A stretch of DNA of 64,000 bases from Bog-950 sp044228435 (GCA_044228435.1 JBGAUW010000001.1:124001-188000), one strand, 5' to 3'; counted from the stretch's first letter, positions 37,742 to 46,905 are shown. Translations and numbers: made by a program. The notes: generated by a model not told the origin, from the sequence alone.

Positions 37742-37775
37742 GCGAAAGGGCCGCTTAAAACAAAGGCTCTTTCGC
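37742..37775 (+). terminator. Hairpin between two secreted-protein genes
   Basis: GCGAAAGGGCC (37742-37752) pairs with GGCTCTTTCGC (37765-37775) with one wobble pair. It is followed by ATCCTTCTC rather than a T-run, so it may be a weak terminator or an mRNA-stabilising hairpin. Confidence 0.4.
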
Positions 37776-37890
37776 ATCCTTCTCAAACATCAGTTTAACC
37801 TTTCAATTAATTTCCATCTCCGTTAAAAGTTAAAAATCAGCAGATAAATATTGACCAGTAACTTATTTCAATAACATAACGCAACAAGCA

Positions 37891-38358
37891 ATGAAAACAT
37901 TTTTAACCGCACTTACCGCCCTGTTAGCCTCGCAACTACTTTCGGCACAGTCGCTAACCCCAACTACCGGCATAAGCGTTGGCCGTGTAGTAACCAAGCC
38001 TAATGCGCGTTTAACTTCATCACTAGGCGAACTAAAGGTAAAAGGCAGCAAAGATGTGCCATCCTTAAAAACGGCCACTAAAGAAGAACCCGCTGTATTG
38101 ACAGTGTATCCCAACCCGGCATCGGGCGTAGTATCATTTAACTTTGATGTGTTGGCACAAGGCAAAGTAACGGTAAGTCTGGCTAACACCTATGGGCAAA
38201 AACTGGCCGATGTATATGCAGCCGATAATAAAAATGGCAGCATTACCCAAACAGTAGATATAACTAACTACGCGGCAGGCATGTATTTTTTAACACTGCA
38301 ATACAACGATGCCGCAGGCAAGCTGCACGCTGTAAACAGAAAGTTCCAGATATTATAA
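37891..38358 (+). CDS. Small T9SS type A sorting-domain protein
   Basis: 155 residues. A signal peptide (MKTFLTALTALLASQLLSAQ) is followed by only about 50 residues of polar sequence and then a complete type A sorting domain from VYPNPASGVVSFNF to RKFQIL. So the cargo is nearly absent; the protein is almost only a secretion and attachment signal. It may act as an adaptor or structural surface peptide; this is inference. It stands between the secreted 36663 gene and a small peptide gene. Confidence 0.85.
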   Translation: MKTFLTALTALLASQLLSAQSLTPTTGISVGRVVTKPNARLTSSLGELKVKGSKDVPSLKTATKEEPAVLTVYPNPASGVVSFNFDVLAQGKVTVSLANTYGQKLADVYAADNKNGSITQTVDITNYAAGMYFLTLQYNDAAGKLHAVNRKFQIL

Positions 38359-38411
38359 TTGCTGTTTTAATAAAAAACAAGCACCATTAAATAACTTTTA
38401 AAACAATTAAT

Positions 38412-38531
38412 ATGAAAAGCAACTCTTTTAACCCTGGCTGCCCATGTTACACTTGTTCCCCTGCCCAACGCTCCATTTCGCCCGGCATTCTTTCGGGTAT
38501 CGAAACAACAAGCGCAGGCAGTGCCTCATAA
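38412..38531 (+). CDS. 39-residue Cys-containing peptide (small ORF)
   Basis: ATG at 38412, TAA at 38529-38531. The peptide starts MKSNSFNPGCPCYTCSP and ends with a Ser/Thr/Gly-rich part. It carries three cysteines in a CPCYTC cluster. It lies 53 bases behind the T9SS gene and a strong terminator begins 29 bases after its stop, so it is within a transcribed unit. No signal peptide or known precursor-peptide motif is visible; it could be a metal-binding microprotein, a peptide precursor or a chance frame. Confidence 0.45.
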   Translation: MKSNSFNPGCPCYTCSPAQRSISPGILSGIETTSAGSAS

Positions 38532-38554
38532 ACTCTAGTCAGCCAATTTGTTTT

Positions 38555-38582
38555 TTAAAAAAGCGCCTTGCGGCGCTTTTTT
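38555..38582 (+). terminator. Intrinsic terminator
   Basis: AAGCGCC (38561-38567) pairs with GGCGCTT (38572-38578), with an A-run before and T-run after. It closes the unit of secreted proteins and the small peptide. Confidence 0.85.
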
Positions 38583-38584
38583 AA

Positions 38585-38614
38585 TTTGTGGCTTTTAAGT
38601 GTATCTTACTTTCG
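38585..38614 (+). promoter_or_regulatory. Candidate kdsB promoter
   Basis: TTTG (38585-38588), an 18-base spacer and TACTTTCG (38607-38614) match TTTG-N19-TAnnTTTG with one mismatch. It lies directly after the terminator and 28 bases before the kdsB start. Confidence 0.55.
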
Positions 38615-38642
38615 CATTTGCACTAAACCCATTAGTATTAAA

Positions 38643-39374
38643 ATGAAAATTACCGGTATTATACCAGCACGCTACGCATCTACCCGCTTTCCCGGTAAAC
38701 CATTGGTAGATATAAACGGCAAAACAATGATAAGGCGTGTTTACGAACAGGCTTGTAAAGCAAAATCGCTAAATGATGTAATTGTTGCCACTGATGATGA
38801 ACGTATATTTGCCGAGGTGCAAAGCTTTGGCGGGAAAGTGGTAATGACAGCCACAACCCATAAAAACGGTACGGAGCGCTGCGCCGAAGTAGCCGCACAG
38901 CAAGGTAATGCCAGCGATGTAATAATAAACATACAGGGCGATGAGCCCTTTATAGAACCGGAGCAGATTGATTTATTGGCCGCTTGCTTTAACAACCCCG
39001 AAACGCAGATTGCAACCCTAGTGCGTAAAACCGATTGGGATGACGAATTGAAAAACCCGGCCAGGATTAAGGTAGTGCTTAACCGTAAAAGTGAGGCTAT
39101 GTATTTTAGCCGCAGTATAATACCCAATCCTATTAGCAAATTGCACTTCGATGAGTTAGAATTTAACCTGCACATAGGCATTTACGCCTTTCGTAAAGCA
39201 GTATTGGCAGAAGTGGTGCAGTTAACCCCTACCCCATTAGAACTTACCGAAAGCCTGGAACAGTTGCGCTGGCTAGAAAATGGCTACCGGATAACCTGCG
39301 CCGAAACAAAGCATGCCAGCACACCGGTAGATACACCTGAAGATTTAGCTGCGCTGCTCAATTTATCGGAGTAA
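38643..39374 (+). CDS. kdsB: 3-deoxy-manno-octulosonate cytidylyltransferase (CMP-KDO synthetase)
   Basis: 243 residues from ATG 38643, the usual length; a start at 38568 would lie inside the terminator. It activates KDO with CTP for the inner core of lipopolysaccharide. Signatures: IPARYASTRFPGKPL at the N-terminus, VIVATDDERI, NGTERCAEVA, NIQGDEPFI and YFSRSIIPNP, then HIGIYAFRK. It stands alone with its own promoter. Confidence 0.97.
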   Translation: MKITGIIPARYASTRFPGKPLVDINGKTMIRRVYEQACKAKSLNDVIVATDDERIFAEVQSFGGKVVMTATTHKNGTERCAEVAAQQGNASDVIINIQGDEPFIEPEQIDLLAACFNNPETQIATLVRKTDWDDELKNPARIKVVLNRKSEAMYFSRSIIPNPISKLHFDELEFNLHIGIYAFRKAVLAEVVQLTPTPLELTESLEQLRWLENGYRITCAETKHASTPVDTPEDLAALLNLSE

Positions 39375-39400
39375 AAAATACTTATTGAAGAAAACTTAAA

Positions 39401-39817
39401 CTACCGGCTGCCGGCAGGCTGTAACAGCTTTTGCTCTTTCATTACCTCGCGCCAGTAAGCTTTACCATAGCTAACAAAAATTTCACTGCCTTTAGGTATA
39501 GTGCGGGTGGCTGCTAAATACATACTTTCATCTTCGGCTGAACAGAACTGTGCATTATTATAAATGCCCTCTATATTTGTAAGGCCTTTGGCATCGTTAG
39601 CATAGCGGGCAGGCCCCTGCACCTCAATACAATCGCCGCTTTCATCGTTTAGCTCCAACAGGTAACTATTGTGCATTTGAGTTTCAATAACTTCTTTAGT
39701 GGTGTATCTGGGCCCGGTAACTACTACTATAGTTTGCCCGCGTTTAATATGTTCTTCGGCAAATAAACCTTTGCCTGCGCCCGGTATGCCCGATTCGCCA
39801 ATGCGTACTTTCATCAT
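39401..39817 (-). CDS. SET domain protein
   Basis: 138 residues from ATG 39817 (or the ATG just after it at 39814); the frame is open to 39901 but the added part shows no similarity. The SET fold is visible as GIPGAGKGLFAEEHIKRGQTI, RYANDAKGLTNIEGIYNNAQF (the position of the usual NHSCxPN) and GSEIFVSYGKAYW. Eukaryotic SET proteins methylate lysines with S-adenosylmethionine; for these small bacterial forms the substrate is unknown. The usual cysteine of the NHSC motif is not kept. Confidence 0.8.
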   Translation of the reverse strand: MMKVRIGESGIPGAGKGLFAEEHIKRGQTIVVVTGPRYTTKEVIETQMHNSYLLELNDESGDCIEVQGPARYANDAKGLTNIEGIYNNAQFCSAEDESMYLAATRTIPKGSEIFVSYGKAYWREVMKEQKLLQPAGSR

Positions 39818-39955
39818 GAAAAAAATCTTTACTGCTTTTTGGAGGGTGCAAGAATAACGCAATCTTTTTATATGTCCATAAAAAAATTGCGTTAATAACA
39901 ACCGGTGTTCAAATAATGGAACCAGAACCTAACAACATTGAGTGCCGTAAACCAA

Positions 39956-40564
39956 TTAAGCCTGGTTTACTAACTGCCGCTTTTTAAATAGCCGCTTTAT
40001 GTTGAGCGTAAAATCTTTATTGGTTGGGTAGCGGCGGTTGGGGGTAAGGTTATTAAATATAAGCGCCGCTACTAACAAAATAAGCGCCCCCGTTAAAACC
40101 GGCGAAACCACAAACCAGTAGCCAAGAGCCTTTACCTTAGGCGTACCTATAACAGCAATAAGCGCACTGGCACCGCCGGGCGGGTGCACCGTTTTGGTTA
40201 TTTGCATAGCCACAATAGACAAGGCTACCGCCAGTGGAGCGCTTAACCACAAAATATCTGGCATAAACTTATAAACTGTAACCCCTATTAGCGACGATAC
40301 CACATGGCCACCTATAAGGTTGCGCGGCTGCGCCAGAGGGCTTTGTATGCTGCCATAAACCAATACACTACTGGCACCAAAAGAGCCGATAAGAAAAATG
40401 CTTTCGTAATCGGTAAGTATTTTGCTTTGAAACAAGGCTATTAAGCCAATGCCTGTAAACGCCCCGCAGAACGACCAAAAGTGTTCCTTAAAATCCACCA
40501 GCGTTTCGCGGTATATAATATAGCGCGAAACACGTATGCTCCGTTTAATTCTTTTTCGTATCAC
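39956..40564 (-). CDS. HPP family inner-membrane protein
   Basis: 202 residues with four to five membrane segments and the family motif KTVHPPGGASAL in the second half. The N-terminus is strongly basic. HPP proteins are implicated in nitrite transport in plants and cyanobacteria; in this organism the role is not shown. It is a single gene divergent from prfB. Confidence 0.85.
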   Translation of the reverse strand: MIRKRIKRSIRVSRYIIYRETLVDFKEHFWSFCGAFTGIGLIALFQSKILTDYESIFLIGSFGASSVLVYGSIQSPLAQPRNLIGGHVVSSLIGVTVYKFMPDILWLSAPLAVALSIVAMQITKTVHPPGGASALIAVIGTPKVKALGYWFVVSPVLTGALILLVAALIFNNLTPNRRYPTNKDFTLNIKRLFKKRQLVNQA

Positions 40565-40652
40565 CGGTTAGTTTTTATCAGGGCTAATGTAATTTTTAAA
40601 ATGCGACTGGCACAACTGCCCTTTAGCACATAAAACCTGTGCGGTTTTCTTT

Positions 40653-40660
40653 TATATTCG
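40653..40660 (+). promoter_or_regulatory. Candidate -7 element of prfB
   Basis: TATATTCG matches TAnnTTTG with one mismatch, 20 bases before the prfB ATG. A -33 element is not convincing. Confidence 0.35.
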
Positions 40661-40680
40661 CAGCTTCAAAATAATTAATA

Positions 40681-41770
40681 ATGACTACCGAGAACATAAA
40701 TGATATAAAGAGCCGACTTGAGGCGCTGAGGGGGTATCTTTGACTATGCTAACCGCAAATTAAAAATAGGTCAGGACGAGAACACCACCACCCACCCCGA
40801 TTTTTGGAACAATCCGAAAAAGGCAGAAGAAATTCTGAAAGAAATTAAGCTGAATAAGTTTTGGGTAAATGCATACGATAATAGCTGGAAGGCTATGGAA
40901 GATGTATTGGTGCTGCGCGAGTTTTACGAAGCCGGCGAAGCAACAGAAGCTGAATTGAAAGAAGGCTACAAGCATGCACTTGCAGCAGCCGATGATTTGG
41001 AGTTTCGCACTACCATGAGCCAGCCCGAAGATCAGCTAAGTGCCGTGCTGGAAATAAATGCCGGTGCAGGTGGAACCGAAAGCTGCGATTGGGCCAGTAT
41101 GTTGCTGCGTATGTATGTGATGTGGGCCGAAAAACACGGCTTTAAGGTAACTGAAGCAGAACGCACCGATGGCGATGTAGCGGGAATTAAATCAGTGAGC
41201 CTTGAAATAGAGGGCGACTTTGTATACGGTTACCTGAAAGGCGAAAATGGGGTGCACCGCCTGGTGCGTATATCGCCGTTCGATAGCAATGGCAAACGCC
41301 ACACTTCATTCGCATCGGTATTTGTATACCCGGTGGTAGATGATACCATTGAAATTACCATACCTGCCAGCGAAATGGAATGGTCTACCTTCCGTAGTAG
41401 TGGTGCCGGCGGACAAAACGTTAACAAGGTAGAAACCGCAGTGCGCGTTAAACACATACCTACCGGTTTGGTAGTTAGTTGCCAGATAACCCGCAGCCAA
41501 CACGATAACCGCGATAGGGCGCTGCAAATGCTAAAATCGAAGCTATACGAAATAGAGGTACAAAAACGCAACGAAGCCCGCGATAAGATTGAGGGAACCA
41601 AGATGAAAAATGAATGGGGCTCGCAGATACGCAACTACGTTTTACACCCGTATAAACTAATAAAAGACAACCGTTCGGGCTATGAAACCGGCAACATACA
41701 GCCGGTGCTGGATGGAGAGTTAGACGAGTTTATAAAGGCTTATTTACTACACGCTACAAAAAAGATTTAA
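40681..41770 (+). CDS. prfB: Peptide chain release factor 2, programmed +1 frameshift
   Basis: The gene starts at ATG 40681; after 20 codons the ribosome meets CTT TGA C (CTT 40738-40740, TGA 40741-40743), preceded by the SD-like AGGGGG. Skipping one base at 40741 continues at GAC and runs to the stop at 41768-41770, giving about 362 residues. This is the classical autoregulatory frameshift: low RF2 slows termination at UGA and favours the shift. The protein releases peptides at UGA and UAA. Visible motifs are SPFDSNGKRHTSFASV (the SPF stop-codon recognition motif) and GAGGQNVNKVETAVR (the catalytic GGQ). An annotation that begins only at internal ATG 40895 would miss the first domain. Confidence 0.97.
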
Positions 41771-41784
41771 GCCTGAGGTTTAAT

Positions 41785-42651
41785 TTAAACCAGACTTAAT
41801 AGATAACGCAGTTCATCGGCCGCCAGTGGTTCGTTAGTTTGCTCCGATATTTCCACCAGGTATTTAAGCATTTCGCGGATGATGTTTTGCGTGTTAGAAG
41901 GGATGAAGTATTCTTCCCTTTGCTCCTCTTTCATCTTATCCAAATAGTCCTTTATCTCGTTACGCGAAAAAATAGAGCCGCGGTTAATTGGATTGATATA
42001 GAACATCACCTCACGTTCCAGGTTAAGACCGGTATCAAAATCGAAAATCATTTTTTTGCAGAACGTAAGTATGTAGTGGCGCATTAGGTTTACTCCATAT
42101 ACAGGTAAGCTTAATTCGTTTGCCAGCACCTGGTAAATTATGCCTATGCTGATAGAGTTTCCTTTCCGGTTTTCTAATACGTGGTTAATGCAGTAATCCT
42201 GGTAGTCGGAGCTGGCCTGAGAGCCCTTAAAGGCGTAATGATTATAAAATACCTGGTTAAATATTTGTATTTGCTCAAGGGGCGTTTGGTTATAATTTAG
42301 CTCCAGCCAAATGCTTTGCTTAATTTTTTGCATTCGCTTTCGCACATCGTCCAGGTCGGCATCGGGGTAGTAATACTTGGCAATTAAAAAGGCGCCGTTC
42401 AACAAATCGCCGGAGTTAGTAGTAAGCCAAACCTTCCATTCCTTAACCAGCGAATCGAACTGTATTTTATGAATCAACTCCTCTATACGTTCGTGCGTAG
42501 TGGGGTTTAAATCCGCCGTCCAGGCTTCTTCCAGCTTGGGTATTATTTCTAACCCAAAGCTAACCAACCTATCATGCACATGCCTGAAAACCTCCTGATC
42601 GCCATCGTCAAGCAATTGTATTAAGGCATTAATTTCACTATCGTTGGTCAT
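41785..42651 (-). CDS. SirB1/transglutaminase-like family protein
   Basis: 288 residues, cytoplasmic. An N-terminal helical region is followed by a SirB1-like domain with LENRKGNSISIGIIYQVLA, ELSLPVYGVNLMRHYIL and a distal NPINRGSIFSRNE; these match the transglutaminase-like core, although the usual catalytic cysteine is not evident and the conserved Pro-Gly before His reads MRH. Function is unknown. It starts 3 bases after the topA stop, so it is very probably in one transcript with topA. Confidence 0.82.
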   Translation of the reverse strand: MTNDSEINALIQLLDDGDQEVFRHVHDRLVSFGLEIIPKLEEAWTADLNPTTHERIEELIHKIQFDSLVKEWKVWLTTNSGDLLNGAFLIAKYYYPDADLDDVRKRMQKIKQSIWLELNYNQTPLEQIQIFNQVFYNHYAFKGSQASSDYQDYCINHVLENRKGNSISIGIIYQVLANELSLPVYGVNLMRHYILTFCKKMIFDFDTGLNLEREVMFYINPINRGSIFSRNEIKDYLDKMKEEQREEYFIPSNTQNIIREMLKYLVEISEQTNEPLAADELRYLLSLV

Positions 42652-42654
42652 CTA

Positions 42655-45072
42655 CTATTTCTTCTTAGCAGCGGCTTTTTTGCGTGGTGCAGCTTTCTTT
42701 TTTGCCGGTGCTTTGGTTTCAGTTTTAGCAGCTGCCCCTTTATTACCCCAACGCTTGCCACCTTTTTTGCTGGCAGGTGTTTCGGCAATTATAGTTTGTA
42801 TTTCTTCCAACGTAAGGTCGGCGGCTACTTTATCTTTAGGTATTTTGTAGTTGTCTTTATCTTGCTTAATAAACGGTCCGTAACGTCCGTTTAATACCTG
42901 TATACCCTGTTCTTCAAAGTTCAGTATCAGGCGGGCAGCATCTTTTTCGGCTTTCTCCTTAATTAAGTTAAGCGCATCTTCCAGGTTTATTGTATAAGGA
43001 TCTTTGTCTTTTGGTATCGATACAAACAGCTTATCGTGCTGTATGTAAGGGCCAAAGCGGCCAATGCTGGCCTTTACATCCTTGCCATCTAATTGCCCCA
43101 GGGTGCGTGGAAGCTTAAATAATTCCAATGCCTCTTCAAATGTAATGGTCTCTAACGATTGGGTAGCGCGCATTTTTGCAAAGCGTGCTTTTTTACCGGT
43201 TTCTTCATCGGCTTTACCTATTTGAGCCATAGGGCCAAATTTGCCCATGCGCACAATCAAAGGTTCACCCGACGCGGGGTCGGTACCTAATAAACGCTCG
43301 CCCGAAACGCGCTCAGCGTCTTTGGTAGTAGTCTCTACAGTTTGATGGAACGGCTTATAAAAGTCGCTTATCATTTTGTTCCACACCTTTTTGCCTTCGG
43401 CCACCTTATCAAACTGCTCTTCTACATCAGCTGTAAAGTTGTAATCTAAAATATCCTTAAAGTTCTCTACCAAAAAGTCGGTTACCAGCATACCAATATC
43501 GGTAGGGAATAATTTCGATTTCTCGGCACCGGTAATTTCAGTTTTAACTTCGCTGGTTACCTCGTTATTCTTAAGGGTCATAACGCGGTATTTGCGCTCA
43601 ACACCTTCGCGGGTTTCTTTTACTACGTAGTTACGCTTTTGTATAGTTGAGATAGTTGGCGCGTAAGTAGATGGGCGACCAATACCCAGTTCTTCTAACT
43701 TCTTTACCAGGCTTGCTTCCGTATAGCGGGCCGAGGCTTTGGTAAATCTTTCAATGGCGGTTAATTCCTTTAAATCCAACGCCTGGCCTTCTTTTACCGG
43801 TGGTATCAATGCTTCAGCCTCCTCATCACCCTCGGCATCTTCATCAACCCCTTCATTGTATACCTTCAAAAAGCCTTCAAACAAAATCACCTCGGCCTTT
43901 GCCTGCAGGGTTTCTTTGTTCTTATCGTTTACAATATCAATTATCGTTTTTTCAATTTGGGCATCGGCCATTTGTGAGGCCACGGTGCGTTTCCAAATCA
44001 AATCATATAAGCGCTGCTCATCCGGTTCTGCATCTACAGTAGAGTTTTCTACATTAGATGGACGGATGGCCTCGTGCGCCTCTTGTGCGCTGGCATTTTT
44101 GTTAGCATAAGTGCGGCGCTCGTAAAACTGTTTGCCATATTTGCTGCTTATTTCTTTTTCGAGAGCACTCTGCGCTGTTTCAGATAAGTTGGTAGAGTCC
44201 GTTCTCATATAAGTAATATGCCCGTTCTCGTACAAACGTTGCGCAACCCGCATGGTGTTTAATACCGAAAAACCGAGTTTGCGCGAAGCCTCTTGCTGTA
44301 AGGTAGAGGTAGTAAAAGGCGCTGCGGGCGATCGTTTACCCGGTTTCTTTTCAATAGCGCTTACCTTAAACTGGGCTCCTACTACTTCATTTAAAAATTT
44401 CTCAGCCTCGGCTTGTGTTTTGAAATTACTTGCCCGCTCGGCTTTAAACTGCGCCCTTTTACCATTGGCGTCGGTTACAAAAAAGTAAGCTGTAACTTTG
44501 TAAGATGCAGTAGCGCCGAAGTTGCGTATCTCGCGTTCGCGTTCTACTATTAAACGTACGGCAACCGATTGAACACGGCCGGCCGATAAACTTGGCCTGA
44601 CTTTTTTCCATAGCACCGGCGATATTTCGTAACCCACCAAACGATCCAACACGCGGCGTGCCTGTTGGGCATTTACTAAGTCCATATTAATAAGGCGTGG
44701 GTTGGCTACGGCACTTAATATAGCTTCTTTAGTAACCTCGGTGTAAGTAATGCGCTTGGCTGTTTTTGGATCAAGACCCAATACATCGCACAAGTGCCAC
44801 GAAATGGCTTCTCCCTCGCGGTCCTCATCCGTTGCCAGGAAAACGGTATCAACCCCTTTTGCAAGTTTTTTCAACTCTTTTATAACATCCTTCTTTTCAT
44901 CGCTTACCACGTAGTTGGGTTCAAAGCCATGCTCTATATCAATGTTCAAACCGCTATCCGGTAAATCGCGAATGTGGCCGTAGCAAGATGTAACTACATA
45001 GTCGCTACCAAGAAACTTATTGATGGTTTTAGCTTTAGCAGGAGACTCAACAATGATCAGATTTTTACTCAT
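42655..45072 (-). CDS. topA: DNA topoisomerase I
   Basis: 805 residues. It relaxes negative supercoils by single-strand passage. The TOPRIM domain has VESPAKAKTI and FLATDEDREGEA (E9, D82, D84); the active-site tyrosine is Y288 in ITYMRTDSTNLS. Instead of the four-cysteine zinc fingers of E. coli TopA, the C-terminus carries repeated FGPYIQ/YGPFIKQ-type units, and it ends in a lysine-, alanine- and proline-rich tail (APAKKKAAPRKKAAAKKK) like histone H1. The tail probably raises DNA affinity. topA is followed at once by the SirB1-like gene. Confidence 0.97.
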   Translation of the reverse strand: MSKNLIIVESPAKAKTINKFLGSDYVVTSCYGHIRDLPDSGLNIDIEHGFEPNYVVSDEKKDVIKELKKLAKGVDTVFLATDEDREGEAISWHLCDVLGLDPKTAKRITYTEVTKEAILSAVANPRLINMDLVNAQQARRVLDRLVGYEISPVLWKKVRPSLSAGRVQSVAVRLIVEREREIRNFGATASYKVTAYFFVTDANGKRAQFKAERASNFKTQAEAEKFLNEVVGAQFKVSAIEKKPGKRSPAAPFTTSTLQQEASRKLGFSVLNTMRVAQRLYENGHITYMRTDSTNLSETAQSALEKEISSKYGKQFYERRTYANKNASAQEAHEAIRPSNVENSTVDAEPDEQRLYDLIWKRTVASQMADAQIEKTIIDIVNDKNKETLQAKAEVILFEGFLKVYNEGVDEDAEGDEEAEALIPPVKEGQALDLKELTAIERFTKASARYTEASLVKKLEELGIGRPSTYAPTISTIQKRNYVVKETREGVERKYRVMTLKNNEVTSEVKTEITGAEKSKLFPTDIGMLVTDFLVENFKDILDYNFTADVEEQFDKVAEGKKVWNKMISDFYKPFHQTVETTTKDAERVSGERLLGTDPASGEPLIVRMGKFGPMAQIGKADEETGKKARFAKMRATQSLETITFEEALELFKLPRTLGQLDGKDVKASIGRFGPYIQHDKLFVSIPKDKDPYTINLEDALNLIKEKAEKDAARLILNFEEQGIQVLNGRYGPFIKQDKDNYKIPKDKVAADLTLEEIQTIIAETPASKKGGKRWGNKGAAAKTETKAPAKKKAAPRKKAAAKKK

Positions 45073-45195
45073 TTAGCTTTTTTAATTCGGCGCAAATAAA
45101 TGTTTTTGAACTCAAAAGAAAAAATTGTGTGTTTTTACCTATGCTTAATTAAGCACTAAAAACACCTTAGGCAGCTAATCATAGCGTCCTATTTT

Positions 45196-45203
45196 TATCT
45201 TTG
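45196..45203 (+). promoter_or_regulatory. Candidate -7 element of purB, probably leaderless
   Basis: TATCTTTG fits TAnnTTTG exactly and ends 4 bases before the purB ATG at 45208, so transcription would begin about at the start codon. No clear -33 TTTG at the right distance was found. Confidence 0.45.
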
Positions 45204-45207
45204 CGGC

Positions 45208-46560
45208 ATGCAACTTAACGAATTAACCGCCATTTCACCTATCGATGGCCGCTACCGCTCCAAAACCCAACAACTTGCCGCTTATTACTCCGAATACGCC
45301 CTTATAAAATACAGGGTACATATTGAAGTAGAATACTTTATAGCCCTTTGTCAAATTCCATTACCCCAGCTGGCCGATTTTCCGCCGGGGCACTATACAT
45401 CTTTGCGCGAGGCTGTTAAAAACTTTACCGAGGCCGATGCCCAAACCATAAAGGATACCGAGAAAATTACTAATCACGATGTTAAAGCCGTTGAATATTT
45501 TATAAAAGAAAAATTTAGCACCCTGGGATTAGATAAGTGGAAAGAGTTCATTCACTTTGGCTTAACCTCTCAGGATATTAATAACACCTCTATTCCCCTC
45601 TTATTTAAAGATAGTAACGAGGCTATATATATACCTACTATAAAACGCCTTGTGGAGCAATTGCGTGCTTTAGCGCAACAATGGAACCACGTACCCATGC
45701 TGGCCCACACCCACGGACAGCCCGCCTCGCCTACTATGCTTGGTAAAGAAATAATGGTATTTGTAGAGCGATTAGAAAAACAACTGGCCCTGTTTGATGT
45801 GGTAAGCTACAGCGCCAAGTTTGGTGGCGCTACCGGTAATTTTAATGCCCACCAGGTTGCCTACCCGGCCATTAACTGGGTAGACTTTGCCGAAAATTTT
45901 TTAAGTAATACCCTGAACCTAAACCGCAGCTACTATACAACCCAAATAGAGCACTACGATAACCTGGCCGCTCATTTTGATGCTATGAAACGCATTAATA
46001 CAATTTTGATTGACCTTTGCCGGGATATATGGACTTATGTATCGATGGATTACTTTAAGCAAAAGGTAAACAAAAACGAAGTGGGCAGCAGCGCCATGCC
46101 ACATAAAGTTAACCCCATAGATTTTGAAAATGCTGAAGGTAACCTGGGCATTGCCAATGCACTGTTTGAGCATTTATCGGCCAAACTGCCTGTTTCGAGG
46201 TTGCAGCGCGATTTAACCGACTCTACGGTGTTGCGCAATATTGGAGTACCGGTGGCGCATACACTTATTTCGTTCGCCTCTATCGAAAAAGGCCTTTCTA
46301 AACTTTTGCTGAATGAAACCGCACTAAATAACGACCTTGAAAATAACTGGGCTGTTGTAGCCGAGGCTATACAAACAATTTTACGCCGTGAAGGTTATCC
46401 GAAACCTTATGAGGCATTAAAAGAGTTAACGCGCGGCGCAGGTGGAATTAACAAAGAAAGCATCCACAACTTTATACTTACCCTTAATGTAAGTGATGCT
46501 GTAAAGGCAGAACTAAAAAACATTACACCGCAAAACTATACCGGTGTTAAGTTTGCTTAG
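45208..46560 (+). CDS. purB: Adenylosuccinate lyase
   Basis: 450 residues. It acts twice in purine synthesis: SAICAR to AICAR, and adenylosuccinate to AMP. The fumarase/aspartase superfamily signature GSSAMPHKVNP lies at about 293-303, and the second motif TSQDINNT and the HTHGQPASPT motif are present. The start is the first ATG, just behind the -7 element. It stands alone on the plus strand; no terminator is obvious. Confidence 0.97.
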   Translation: MQLNELTAISPIDGRYRSKTQQLAAYYSEYALIKYRVHIEVEYFIALCQIPLPQLADFPPGHYTSLREAVKNFTEADAQTIKDTEKITNHDVKAVEYFIKEKFSTLGLDKWKEFIHFGLTSQDINNTSIPLLFKDSNEAIYIPTIKRLVEQLRALAQQWNHVPMLAHTHGQPASPTMLGKEIMVFVERLEKQLALFDVVSYSAKFGGATGNFNAHQVAYPAINWVDFAENFLSNTLNLNRSYYTTQIEHYDNLAAHFDAMKRINTILIDLCRDIWTYVSMDYFKQKVNKNEVGSSAMPHKVNPIDFENAEGNLGIANALFEHLSAKLPVSRLQRDLTDSTVLRNIGVPVAHTLISFASIEKGLSKLLLNETALNNDLENNWAVVAEAIQTILRREGYPKPYEALKELTRGAGGINKESIHNFILTLNVSDAVKAELKNITPQNYTGVKFA

Positions 46561-46633
46561 CCTATAAAAAAGCAAATCCTTAAAGCGCGATTTAATTAAA
46601 AGGCACTGTCAAAATCAGATAGCATAACGGGAA

Positions 46634-46771
46634 CTACTGGTCAACATCTTCGGGCACTTTGGCATCCTCTGTAGGTTCCTCTACAGTGCTCTCGCGGTTT
46701 AAATACATAAAAAAAAGTAAGGAGCCAACGAAGATAACGCCGAAAACAACAAAGGGTATGATTGATCCCAT
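46634..46771 (-). CDS. 45-residue single-span membrane peptide (small ORF)
   Basis: On the minus strand ATG at 46769-46771 and TAG at 46634-46636. The peptide has one strong membrane segment (IIPFVVFGVIFVGSLLFFMYL), a positive Asn-Arg just after it and an acidic C-terminal tail (EEPTEDAKVPEDVDQ), the layout of a real small membrane protein rather than a chance frame. It lies between the convergent purB gene and the start region of the VOC gene. The function is unknown. Confidence 0.6.
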   Translation of the reverse strand: MGSIIPFVVFGVIFVGSLLFFMYLNRESTVEEPTEDAKVPEDVDQ

Positions 46772-46905
46772 AAGCGATAGTTTTGCTCTAAGATAGGCTG
46801 GTTTGTAAAAAAAACGAATTTTTTACCACTATTTTTAATAGGCACTTTTTTGGCTTTATAACCAACCTAATATTTATACTTTAGCCAAACAGATAAAACA
46901 AAACT

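Noticed and set aside
43739..44110. 123-residue frame opposite topA
   Set aside because: Shadow of the topA coding sequence, no recognisable domain.
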